NCBI GenBank assembly: GCA_031383405.1
Contig: JANMZO010000480.1
Coordinates: forward strand, 1 to 64,000
Length of the DNA: 64,000 nucleotides
Direction of reading: 5' to 3'
Origin: JANMZO01 sp031383405
GTDB taxonomy: Bacteria; Actinomycetota; Acidimicrobiia; Acidimicrobiales; JANYDT01
Numbering within the stretch: position 1 is the first letter of the stretch; every line of letters starts with the position of its first letter. The notes under the pieces are model-generated. The model was not told the DNA's origin. It did no database searches and saw only the letters and a list, made by a program, of their open reading frames with translations. Both the position numbers and the translations under genes were made by a program. Shown piece by piece: positions 24,339 through 32,714 of this stretch.

Positions 24339-25862
24339 CTACCCGAAGACCTTCGTCAGCACCTGGACGGCCGGGTCGGTGACGTTGAACATGAGCTTCG
24401 GCCAGAGACCGAACACGACTATGCCAATGAGGAGAGGGGTCCAGGCGAGCCATTCGTGCGTGGTCACATCATCGAACTCATGACCCTCCCACTCACTCTT
24501 TTGCGTACCGAAGGCGGTCCGCTGGTAGAGCCAGAGCAGGTAGCCGGCAGCGAACACGGTTCCGACCGCGGCGACAACCATAAGCGTGCGGAACAAGGCG
24601 ACATTCAGCGCGGGGGCCGGCTGATATGTGGCCATGATCGCCGGGAACTCACCCCAGAAGCCGGCGAGACCGGGCAGACCGAGCGATGCCATCGAAGCGA
24701 AACCGAGTATCCAACCGAGACGGGGCATGGTCTGCAGCATGCCACCCATTCGATTGATCTCGAGGGTGTGGAAGCGTTCCTTCACCGAACCGGCGCAGAA
24801 GAACAGCATGCCGGTGATGAGTCCGTGGGCGACCATGCCGAAGAGTGCAGCATTGATGCCGAAGCTCGTGAGCGTCGAGATGCCGAGCATCACATAGCCC
24901 ATGTGCGCGACCGAGGAAAAGGCAATCAGCCGTTTCATATCGGTCTGGGCCAGACAGCCGAGCGCTCCGTAGATGATTCCGATCGCAGCCAGGATGCCGA
25001 TGACGGGAGCCCAGGTCTTTGCCGCTTCGGGGAGGATCGGAATTGCGATCTTTATGAAACCGAACGTGCCGAGCTTCAGGAGGACGGCAGCCAGGATGAC
25101 GGAGCCAACCGTCGGTGCCTCGGTGTGCGCGTCTGGCAACCACGTATGGAACGGGAACATCGGGACCTTGACCGCAAAGCCCATGAAGATACCTCCAAAG
25201 ATCAGCGTCTGCGTGTTCTTCGGGATACTTGCGTTGGCCACGTTGGCCGTGAGTTCAGCGATGTCGAACGTGCGGCCGGCCTTGAAGTAGAGCGCCAGGA
25301 AGCCCAGAAGCATGAACGCCGAACCGAACATCGTGTAGAGGAAGAACTTGATCGAGGCGTACTGCCGGTTCGGCCCGCCCCACACGCCAATGAGGAAATA
25401 CATCGGGAGCAGTGTGAGTTCGAAGAAGACAAAGAACAGGATGAGGTCCTGGGCGACGAACACACCGTTCATGCCCACTTCGAGCAACAGCATCAGGGCG
25501 AGAAGGGCCTTGGGGTTGTGGGGTTCGGGCCAGTGGTCCCAGGAGTAGATGATGCAGAGAACAATCACCACGGTCGACAGCAGCAGCATAGGGAGGCCCA
25601 TGCCATTGAGGCCGATGTGGTAGCGCGAGTTGATGACTTCGATCCAGCTCTTGTTCTGGACGAACTGGTTTTCGCCCGCTTTGTCAAAATTGAAATAGGT
25701 CGCCGCCACGACCGTCATGGCCATCGTCGCGAGAGCAAACCCGAGCCCGACGGTCTTTTGACTCGACTCATCATCGCGTGGCATGAGTGCGACGGCGATA
25801 GAGCCGAGTAGCGGCAGAAAGATGATGAGGGTGAGGCCCCAGTTGTTGACAAAACTTTCCAT
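24339..25862 (-). CDS. nuoM: complex I subunit M (second set)
   Basis: A 507-residue antiporter-like subunit of the membrane arm. Family motifs are the conserved Glu in VFFELTLLPMYFLIGVWGG, AVKVPMFPFHTWLPDAHTEAP, LIAFSSVAHMGYVMLG and ASLGLPGLAGFWGEFP. It carries one of the proton half-channels. Gene order nuoL-nuoM-nuoN is standard; it starts 17 bp after nuoL and ends 8 bp before nuoN. Confidence 0.95.
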   Translation of the reverse strand: MESFVNNWGLTLIIFLPLLGSIAVALMPRDDESSQKTVGLGFALATMAMTVVAATYFNFDKAGENQFVQNKSWIEVINSRYHIGLNGMGLPMLLLSTVVIVLCIIYSWDHWPEPHNPKALLALMLLLEVGMNGVFVAQDLILFFVFFELTLLPMYFLIGVWGGPNRQYASIKFFLYTMFGSAFMLLGFLALYFKAGRTFDIAELTANVANASIPKNTQTLIFGGIFMGFAVKVPMFPFHTWLPDAHTEAPTVGSVILAAVLLKLGTFGFIKIAIPILPEAAKTWAPVIGILAAIGIIYGALGCLAQTDMKRLIAFSSVAHMGYVMLGISTLTSFGINAALFGMVAHGLITGMLFFCAGSVKERFHTLEINRMGGMLQTMPRLGWILGFASMASLGLPGLAGFWGEFPAIMATYQPAPALNVALFRTLMVVAAVGTVFAAGYLLWLYQRTAFGTQKSEWEGHEFDDVTTHEWLAWTPLLIGIVVFGLWPKLMFNVTDPAVQVLTKVFG

Positions 25863-25879
25863 GGCGTTTGGGGAGACTC

Positions 25880-28168
25880 CTAGACGAACAGGGCGAGGGC
25901 GAGGCCGATGATGCCAACACCACCGAGGAATAGAGCGGCGTAGTTTTGAACGCGACCGCTTTGGAGGATGCGAAGGACGCCGCCGCCTTCGCGGGCCGCT
26001 GATCCGGAGCCGTTGACGAGACCGTCGACAAGCCCCTGGTCAACAAACTTGTAGACGAGCTTGCCACTGGCGGCAGCCCCGGTCCCCACCGTGTTGACCA
26101 CTCCGTCGAGGACGTTTTGGTTGACCCAGTAGGCAGCTTTCGCAATCGGTCCCCGTATGGAACCAAAGACGACCCCGGTCCACAGGTGATCGAGGTAATA
26201 CTTTTTCCTGAGGAGGTTGTGGAACCAGCGGGCCGGGGCAAAGCGACGGACTAACCCCAGGTCACCTTTCAGCACCCCGTAATAGACGGCCGAAGCCACA
26301 ATGCCGCCGACGGCGAGAGCAATGGATGGGGCGGCAACGCTCCACGTGAACTCTCGGAGAAGCCCATTGTGAACGATTGATTCTTCAAAGACGCTGTTGG
26401 CGATGAAGTGCTCGAACCAATACTTACCCGGCCACTGCAGAAGGCCCACCAGCAGGGTTGGAATCGCCAGAAACACGAGCGGCGCAACAATCCACCAGTT
26501 CGACTCGTGTGGTCCGTCTTCCCCCCCGTGCGCGTCGCTGTGACCCGCATGCGCGTCGAGGGCCTCATGCACATCCTGGGTGTCGTGCGACACGTGCGTG
26601 TCGTGCTCATCTTGGACCTGTGCGTCTTGACCGTGGTCATCATGGGCCAAATGCAGACGGTTCTCGCCGAAGAACGTCTTGTACATAACCCGGGTCATGT
26701 ACGCGGCCGTGAGGAAGGCACCGACACAACCAGCCGCGAACGCGAAACCAAAGTGGTTCTCCTTCGCGTGCGTCAGGATTTCATCTTTGGAGAAGAAGCC
26801 CGAGAAAGGCGGAATTCCGGACAGCGCTAAATAACCCACGGTGAACGTACCAAACGTCCATTTCATCGATTTGCGCAATCCACCCATACGATCCATCTCG
26901 AAAGAGTGGTGGCTACCGGAATGCGAGACCGAGCCAGCGGCCTGGAAGAGCAGCGCCTTGAAGAACGCGTGCGTGAAGAGGTGGAAGATCGCTCCGGCCC
27001 AGGCACCGACCGACAGGCCCATCACCATGTAGCCGAGCTGCGACACGGTCGAGTACGCAAGCACCTTCTTGATGTCGGTCTGCACAAACGCGAGGAGCGC
27101 AGCCATCACGATCGTGATCGAACCGATCCAGGCACCGAGATTCATACCGCCGGCGGCGATGGAAAAGCCTTTGAAGAACACGCCGTAGAGGCGACCGAAC
27201 AGATACACACCGGCAACGACCATCGTGGCCGCGTGGATGAGCGACGACGCGGGAGTCGGTCCGGCCATGGCATCGGGCAACCAGGTATGGAGCGGGAACT
27301 GGGCCGACTTGCCGACGACGCCACTGAACAGGCAGCACGCCGAAACCAGCAGTAAGCCCTGTCTGATCCCACCGTTGAGGGCCAGTTCGTTGGTGTGCGC
27401 AATGTCGAATGTCTGACCCGAAGCCCAGAACAGGATGATGATACCTACGAGTAGACCGATGTCGCCGGTTCGGGTCGTCAGGAACGCCTTGACCGCGGCC
27501 GTGGAATTGTTGTTGTCCTCCCACCAGTGGCCGATGAGGAGGAACGAACACAGGCCCATCATCTCCCACCCGAAAAGCAGGCCGAGGGTCGTGGCACTCT
27601 GAACCATCCACAACATGGCGCCGGTGAAGAGAGCGAGCGATGCGAAGTAATGCACGAACCTGCTGTCAGTGCGGAGGTACTCCCGCGAGAAGACGTGCAC
27701 ACAGAACGAAATGAAACTGACCACGAACAGCATCGCCACGGCGAAACCGTCGATATGGCTGCCCAGTTCGATCTTGACGTTGCCGTCGTTGTACCAGGTG
27801 ATGATGTTGCGGACCGGCTCCCGGAGCATGACGGGTCCTGCTTCTTCCGCCGCCTTGACCGCAAAGCCCCTGCTCCCACCGAACGAAAGCGCCGCTTCCT
27901 CGGTTGCCCCCTCGGTCGTTTCGGCCTTGGTCGTGGCACCCTCATTCGATCCGACCTCAGCGGTGACTTCGGTGGTGACTTCGGAAGTGACGGCAACCTT
28001 CTCACGCTGGTTCCACTGCACACCTGCGACGGTGGACAGGACGAGACAGGCGGTTACGGCCAACTGGCCGACCCACCAACCACCCTGCGGCAGCTTCTTG
28101 CCGACGAACAAAATTATGACGAAGGCCCCAACCATCAGGGCAGGCAGAATCCACGCGTTCTGGAGCAT
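25880..28168 (-). CDS. nuoL: complex I subunit L with inserted Thr/Glu-rich and His-rich segments (second set)
   Basis: A 762-residue distal antiporter-like subunit, longer than the usual 600-650. The core is recognisable: FLLIGHWWEDNNNSTAAVKA, KSAQFPLHTWLPDAMAGPTP, LAYSTVSQLGYMVMGLSVG and SGIPPFSGFFSKDEIL, with the C-terminal lateral helix region. Extra length comes from two insertions. A Thr/Glu-rich segment lies at about residues 58-95 (TTEVTAEVGSNEG), before the first conserved core block, and a His/Asp-rich loop at about 503-553 (HDDHGQDAQVQDEHDTHVSH) follows TRVMYKTFFGENR. The loop looks like a metal-binding or flexible surface segment. It is coupled with nuoK upstream (8-bp gap) and nuoM downstream. 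Confidence 0.95.
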   Translation of the reverse strand: MLQNAWILPALMVGAFVIILFVGKKLPQGGWWVGQLAVTACLVLSTVAGVQWNQREKVAVTSEVTTEVTAEVGSNEGATTKAETTEGATEEAALSFGGSRGFAVKAAEEAGPVMLREPVRNIITWYNDGNVKIELGSHIDGFAVAMLFVVSFISFCVHVFSREYLRTDSRFVHYFASLALFTGAMLWMVQSATTLGLLFGWEMMGLCSFLLIGHWWEDNNNSTAAVKAFLTTRTGDIGLLVGIIILFWASGQTFDIAHTNELALNGGIRQGLLLVSACCLFSGVVGKSAQFPLHTWLPDAMAGPTPASSLIHAATMVVAGVYLFGRLYGVFFKGFSIAAGGMNLGAWIGSITIVMAALLAFVQTDIKKVLAYSTVSQLGYMVMGLSVGAWAGAIFHLFTHAFFKALLFQAAGSVSHSGSHHSFEMDRMGGLRKSMKWTFGTFTVGYLALSGIPPFSGFFSKDEILTHAKENHFGFAFAAGCVGAFLTAAYMTRVMYKTFFGENRLHLAHDDHGQDAQVQDEHDTHVSHDTQDVHEALDAHAGHSDAHGGEDGPHESNWWIVAPLVFLAIPTLLVGLLQWPGKYWFEHFIANSVFEESIVHNGLLREFTWSVAAPSIALAVGGIVASAVYYGVLKGDLGLVRRFAPARWFHNLLRKKYYLDHLWTGVVFGSIRGPIAKAAYWVNQNVLDGVVNTVGTGAAASGKLVYKFVDQGLVDGLVNGSGSAAREGGGVLRILQSGRVQNYAALFLGGVGIIGLALALFV

Positions 28169-28176
28169 GTTCGACC

Positions 28177-28476
28177 TCAGCCTTTCATCTGCGAGACGTC
28201 GGAAATGTCGATACTGCGACGGTTCCGGTAGATGAGTAGGACGATCGCGAGGCCGACACCGACTTCAGCGGCGGCCACCGCGATCGCAAACAGTGCGAAT
28301 ACGTGGCCGATGATGTTGTCGTTGCGAACCGAGAACGCGATCAGGTTCATGTTGACGGAGTTGATCATCAACTCAATCGACATGAGGACCAACACGGCGT
28401 TGCGACGGGCCAGTACGCCGTAGACACCACAGCAGAAGAGGAAGGCGGCAAGGATCAGAAACTGGTTGATCAACAT
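28177..28476 (-). CDS. nuoK: complex I subunit K (second set)
   Basis: A 99-residue protein with three transmembrane helices. The conserved Glu residues of the E-channel are in LMSIELMINSVNMNLIAF and in AAAEVGVGLAIVLLIYR. Length is normal. It lies 8 bp after nuoJ and 8 bp before nuoL in the second cluster. Confidence 0.95.
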   Translation of the reverse strand: MLINQFLILAAFLFCCGVYGVLARRNAVLVLMSIELMINSVNMNLIAFSVRNDNIIGHVFALFAIAVAAAEVGVGLAIVLLIYRNRRSIDISDVSQMKG

Positions 28477-28484
28477 GGCAACGC

Positions 28485-28997
28485 TCAGTCCCTTCGGGCC
28501 ACTACGACGGCGCCGACCAATGCGGCGAGCAGCAGGATCGACGTCACTTCAAACGGGACCAGGTACGTCGAAAAAATAGAGTCGGCCACCCGGGATGTTG
28601 TGACCCCGGAAGCGCCGCTTGCCAACCCGTTCTGGAGGTCGAGCTTCTCCTTGCCGAAGGCATCGATCAGGAGTGCACCGAGACCGGCGAACAGAAAGAG
28701 CGCTACCGCAGCCGAGATCGCCCTCTGGTCGTTGTCGAGCTGCTGCTCTTTGCCGATCGGAGCCCGGGTGAGCATGATCCCGAAGAGGATGAGCACCATG
28801 ATCGCACCCACGTACACGAGAATCTGGACCACAGCCACAAACTCGGCGGCGAGAAGGATGTACTGACCGGCCATACCGGACAGGACAATCACGAGATACA
28901 ACGCGGCATGCACCACATTTTTCGTGGTGACGAGTTTGACGGCCGATATGGCCATCGCCGCGGCCAGGAGGCCAAAGAAGAGGTTCTGTGCGAACAC
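28485..28997 (-). CDS. nuoJ: complex I subunit J (second set)
   Basis: A 170-residue membrane subunit with five predicted helices; the pi-bulge helix region is represented by VAVVQILVYVGAIMVLILFG. This helix undergoes the conformational changes that couple quinone reduction to proton pumping. It starts at GTG 28997, 11 bp downstream of nuoI. Confidence 0.94.
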   Translation of the reverse strand: MFAQNLFFGLLAAAMAISAVKLVTTKNVVHAALYLVIVLSGMAGQYILLAAEFVAVVQILVYVGAIMVLILFGIMLTRAPIGKEQQLDNDQRAISAAVALFLFAGLGALLIDAFGKEKLDLQNGLASGASGVTTSRVADSIFSTYLVPFEVTSILLLAALVGAVVVARRD

Positions 28998-29008
28998 GGG
29001 TCGGCAGG

Positions 29009-29527
29009 CTACTTCTTCTTGGCGTCGGCCCCAACCTCAAGGGCCGGCTTGGTGGGGACAGTTTCCATCCACTCGCCAAGACGTGTCTTGTCGTGCAGAA
29101 GGTCCGCGATGGTCGGGGTCGAGTACTCGTATTCCGGGCTCCAGAACAGCGCGTCGAACGGACAGACTTCCACACAGATACCGCAGTACATGCAGAGGCT
29201 GTAGTCGATGTCAAAACGATCGAGAAGCTGCACCGTTCGGGGCTTGCCACCTTCTCGGCGGGGTGGGGCCTTGTCTTTATGACCTTCGATGTAGATACAC
29301 CAGTCGGGACAACTGCGGGAGCAGAGCATGCACGCCGTGCAGTTCTCCTCCTTCAGGGCAATCACCCCGCGAGCCCGGGTTGGCGGGTCCTCACGGACGT
29401 GCGGATACTGGACCGTCTGGTTTGGACGGAACAACTCCTTGATCGTGACGCCGAGGCCGCCGGTGAGGCTGCGGGCGATGTCGCCGACCTTGGAATCGCG
29501 TAGCGCTCTCGGGAGTGGAAGAGGCAT
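29009..29527 (-). CDS. nuoI: complex I 2[4Fe-4S] subunit I (second set)
   Basis: A 172-residue ferredoxin-like subunit carrying clusters N6a and N6b: CTACMLCSRSCP and CMYCGICVEVCP. It passes electrons to NuoB next to the quinone site. Compared with the other NuoI (40718) it lacks the long C-terminal extension and ends in a Lys-rich tail. Its ATG overlaps the nuoH stop (TGATG), so I use 29527 and not the longer frame. Confidence 0.95.
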   Translation of the reverse strand: MPLPLPRALRDSKVGDIARSLTGGLGVTIKELFRPNQTVQYPHVREDPPTRARGVIALKEENCTACMLCSRSCPDWCIYIEGHKDKAPPRREGGKPRTVQLLDRFDIDYSLCMYCGICVEVCPFDALFWSPEYEYSTPTIADLLHDKTRLGEWMETVPTKPALEVGADAKKK

Positions 29528-30579
29528 CAGAAGGCAACCTTCAAGACGGCGGTGACCATGATGTTCACGAGCGAAATCGGGATGAGGTACTTCCACGCGA
29601 TCGACTGCAGTTGATCCTCGCGGAAACGGGGGTAGCTGAAGCGGAACCAGAAGATGAGAAATGCCACGAACATCACCTTGGCGAAGAGGATTCCCGGGCC
29701 GAGAACGTTGGCGAGATTGTTGGCGACCCAGGCGTCTGGCATTGGAAGGTACCAGCCGCCGAGGAAAAGCGTTGCCGCGATCGCCGAGAGGGCGAACGCC
29801 GAGGCGACCTCACCGAGGACGAACGACAGGAAGCGGAAGCCCGAGTACTCGGTCATGTATCCGGTAACGAGTTCGGATTCGGCGACCGGCATGTCGAAGG
29901 GGGCCTGTGTGAGTTCAGCTTGTGCGGCGATCATGAAGATCACAAACCCGACAAACTGCGTCGCGACGAACGGCATGCCGGCCAGGTTGAGACCGAAGAT
30001 CTGGAACTGCTGCTGGGCGTGCACGATGTCCTGGAGGCTCATCGAACCCGCTTGGATAACGACACCAATGACGGCAAGCACCAGTGGGAGCTCGTAGGCA
30101 ATGAGCTGGCCGGCGGCGCGGAGTGATCCCATGAGGGAGTACTTGTTGGCGCTCGCCCAACCGGCCATCAAGATGCCGAGCACACCTATCGATGAAACCG
30201 CCAGGGCATAAAAAATTCCAACTTTGAGGTCGCTGATGACGAGGTCGGGACCAGCCGGAATAACGAGATAGAGCATGAACGTCGACATGACAACGACGTA
30301 CGGCGCCAACGAGAAGACCCACTTGTCGGCCTTCGCCGGGATGATGTCTTCCTTTTGGATGAACTTCACCGCGTCGCCGATGTTCTGGTACCAGCCGTGG
30401 AAACCTCCCGGGTCCATCGGGCCGAGGCGGGATTGCATGTGGGCCATCATCTTCAGCAGGAAGACATATCCAATCAGCAGGCCACCAACCGGAATGACGA
30501 CCAGAACTGACAAGAGCTTGACGCTCGTCCAGAACCAGTAGGCATTGAGCGTGAAGTCGGCAAGGACGGCTGCGTTCAC
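29527..30579 (-). CDS. nuoH: complex I subunit H (second set)
   Basis: A 350-residue membrane subunit lining the quinone chamber. Motifs are MQSRLGPMDPGGFHGWYQ, FIQKEDIIPAKADKWVF, AGWASANKYSLMGSLRAAGQ and QAPFDMPVAESELVTGYMTEYSG with the conserved Glu cluster. The sequence differs from NuoH1: GPMDPGGFHGWYQ replaces GPNRAGPFGLLQ. GTG 30579 has CGAGGG upstream and suits the family start; a TTG at 30621 would add 14 residues. It follows nuoD after 83 bp. Confidence 0.93.
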   Translation of the reverse strand: MNAAVLADFTLNAYWFWTSVKLLSVLVVIPVGGLLIGYVFLLKMMAHMQSRLGPMDPGGFHGWYQNIGDAVKFIQKEDIIPAKADKWVFSLAPYVVVMSTFMLYLVIPAGPDLVISDLKVGIFYALAVSSIGVLGILMAGWASANKYSLMGSLRAAGQLIAYELPLVLAVIGVVIQAGSMSLQDIVHAQQQFQIFGLNLAGMPFVATQFVGFVIFMIAAQAELTQAPFDMPVAESELVTGYMTEYSGFRFLSFVLGEVASAFALSAIAATLFLGGWYLPMPDAWVANNLANVLGPGILFAKVMFVAFLIFWFRFSYPRFREDQLQSIAWKYLIPISLVNIMVTAVLKVAF

Positions 30580-30662
30580 GGATACCCTCGGGTCGACGAG
30601 GGGCAAGCCGACGTCCGGCAAACCGGTGCAAGCGGAGGGGGGATCGAAACAAACGTCTTCAT

Positions 30663-31895
30663 TTAACGATCAATGTCCCCGAGGATGAAGTACAGCGAAC
30701 CGAGAATCGTGATGATATCGGGCACAAAGACACCCTTCGTCACCCATGGAACGATAGAGATGTTGTTGAAACTTGGTGTACGGATTTTGACGCGGAACGG
30801 ACCGAGGCCCCCGTGGCTTACGACGTAATAGCCCATTTCACCAAGTGGGTTCTCCGTCGAGACATACGTCTCTCCCGCCGGGACTTTGATGATCCGAGGA
30901 ACTTTGGCCATGATCGGACCGGCCGGGAGGCCATCGAGAACTTGATCAACGATCTTGGTCGCCTCGCGAACTTCCTGCATGCGGACCCACAGGCGGGCGA
31001 AGCTGTCGGAATCGGTATGTGTCCATACCTTCCAGTCGAGCTTGCTGTAGGCGAGCGGCGACGGTGTATCGCGACGCACGTCCCAGTCGACACCGCTGGC
31101 CCGGAGGTTTGCGCCCGACATCCCATACTCCAGAGCCTTTTCAGCCGGGATGACGCCGGTACCGCGGGTGCGTTTCTGGAAGATCGCGTTGCCCATCATG
31201 AGGTCATCGAGCTGGTCGCAGAACGACCGCATCTTCCCCATGACCGTCTTGGTTTCGGCGATCCAACCCTTCGGAAGGTCTTCCTTGAGACCACCGATAC
31301 GGTCGTAGTTCGGGTGGAACCGACCACCGGTCGCGGCTTCGATCTGGTTCAGGACGTGCTCGCGGTCACGGAAAGCAAAGAACACCGGGGTGATCGCGCC
31401 CATCTGCACGCCCATGTCGCCTATGCCGAGCGAAATGTTGGCAATGCGCGCCATCTCAAACAACGCGGTGCGGATCCACTGCGCACGCTGCGGCGCTTCG
31501 ATCCCCATGAGTTCCTCGGCGGCCAGGATGAATGGCACTTCGTTGGCAAAGCTGCCCAGCCAGTCGATCCGGTTCACCAGCGTGGTGATCTGCGGGTAGG
31601 TACGGACTTCGCAGAGCTTCTCGTAGCCACGATGCATGTAGCCCATTACCGGTTCACAGCTGATGACCTGCTCGCCATCGAGCTTGGCGATGAGGCGTAG
31701 CGTGCCGTGCGTAGCCGGGTGCTGCGGGCCCAGATTGACCGTCATACCCTCGTCGGTCTCGAGTTGGACGTTGACGCGGATGTCAGCCGCCTGAGCGGCA
31801 ATGTAGGCCGCCTGCTTCATCTCCTCCGGGCTGTTCGGATGAAACGACGTCGAGACCGCGTCGCCCAACCCGGACGGGTTCAATGTTGAAGTCAT
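30663..31895 (-). CDS. nuoD: complex I 49-kDa subunit D (second set)
   Basis: A 410-residue peripheral-arm subunit that, with NuoB, forms the quinone-binding cavity. It has NLGPQHPATHGTLRL with the quinone-contacting His, VMGYMHRGYEKL, ETYVSTENPLGEMGYYVVS and the terminal ILGDIDR. The N-terminal 45 residues are an additional, weakly conserved stretch. It overlaps nuoC by one base (stop and start share 31895). It is diverged from NuoD1 (47295), so the two are not a recent duplication. Confidence 0.95.
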   Translation of the reverse strand: MTSTLNPSGLGDAVSTSFHPNSPEEMKQAAYIAAQAADIRVNVQLETDEGMTVNLGPQHPATHGTLRLIAKLDGEQVISCEPVMGYMHRGYEKLCEVRTYPQITTLVNRIDWLGSFANEVPFILAAEELMGIEAPQRAQWIRTALFEMARIANISLGIGDMGVQMGAITPVFFAFRDREHVLNQIEAATGGRFHPNYDRIGGLKEDLPKGWIAETKTVMGKMRSFCDQLDDLMMGNAIFQKRTRGTGVIPAEKALEYGMSGANLRASGVDWDVRRDTPSPLAYSKLDWKVWTHTDSDSFARLWVRMQEVREATKIVDQVLDGLPAGPIMAKVPRIIKVPAGETYVSTENPLGEMGYYVVSHGGLGPFRVKIRTPSFNNISIVPWVTKGVFVPDIITILGSLYFILGDIDR

Positions 31896-32617
31896 CAGGC
31901 TTCGCCACCTTCTTCGCCGACATCGCCGGCAATGGGTTCAACGCTGGTCAGGCCGGGCCACGGCTTCACTTCGCGGGCCAACAACGGAAAGTCTTTTCTG
32001 AGCGGATGGCCTTCGAAGGCGCCGGGTAGGTAGATGTGCTTCAGGTCGGGATGACCATCAAATCCGAATCCATACATTTCCCAGGCCTCACGCTCGTGCC
32101 AGTTGGCTCCGGGATAGAGCTTCTGGATCGAGGCGACCCGGGGGTCCGCGGCGTCGAGATCGGCCTTCAGAACAACACCGCGCCTGTCCGCAATGGAAAC
32201 CAACCGGGCGAACACCTGGAACCGGGTTGTACCACCGGCGAGACCCGTGCGGAAGGCAGCGGCTGCTTCGGTGGGAGCAACCTCACCAGCCGCCTCGGAT
32301 TCCACGGGGGGAACCTCTTCGGCTCCGGTTTCGGCTTCTTGTTCTTCCTCGACTGAACCCCACACATTTTCGTAGCGGGTCGTCTGCAGCGGGCTGTCGA
32401 GCCAATCGAGGCCCGAGAGGAAACAGAAATAGGTGAGACCGAGCTGTTTACGGCACGCCGTCGCCGCTTCCAACCAGGCGTCTGCGCTCACCCGGACGAC
32501 GGCATCACGACGATTGACCGTGGCTTCGAGAACCCTATCTCCAAGGACCGACCGGAGACGAGAAATGTATTCCAGACAGGTCGCGTCAGACTCAACCGCT
32601 ACTTCTTCGACGGGCAC
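31895..32617 (-). CDS. nuoC: complex I 30-kDa subunit C with acidic insertion (second set)
   Basis: A 240-residue peripheral-arm subunit. The family signature WHEREAWEMYGFGFDGHPDL and GHPLRKDFPLL are present at the C-terminal side. An insertion of about 40 residues (near 87-125) rich in Glu and Ala (EEEQEAETGAEEV) separates the N-terminal fold from the signature region. I chose GTG 32617 because a TAGTCT box lies 7 nt upstream and the longer frame begins with non-family sequence. Hence this part of the operon has its own promoter just downstream of the intruding CHAP gene. Confidence 0.9.
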   Translation of the reverse strand: MPVEEVAVESDATCLEYISRLRSVLGDRVLEATVNRRDAVVRVSADAWLEAATACRKQLGLTYFCFLSGLDWLDSPLQTTRYENVWGSVEEEQEAETGAEEVPPVESEAAGEVAPTEAAAAFRTGLAGGTTRFQVFARLVSIADRRGVVLKADLDAADPRVASIQKLYPGANWHEREAWEMYGFGFDGHPDLKHIYLPGAFEGHPLRKDFPLLAREVKPWPGLTSVEPIAGDVGEEGGEA

Positions 32618-32624
32618 GGCGCAA

Positions 32625-32630
32625 AGACTA
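32625..32630 (-). promoter_or_regulatory. -10 box TAGTCT before the second nuoC
   Basis: TAGTCT on the minus strand ends 7 nt before GTG 32617. It would allow nuoC-N of the second cluster to be transcribed independently of nuoAB. Confidence 0.4.
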
Positions 32631-32714
32631 GTGAATGAACGACCCCACCTAACAAACGTCGGTGGAAAAACGATGAGATTTTTCACTTTTCTCGAACGAA
32701 TCACCGCTGGCCGT

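Noticed and set aside
24261..25811. Long plus-strand open frame (516 codons) opposite nuoM and nuoN
   Set aside because: It is very rich in Glu, Arg, His and Asp, the complement of membrane-protein codons, and has no motif or ribosome binding site. It is a shadow of nuoM/nuoN.
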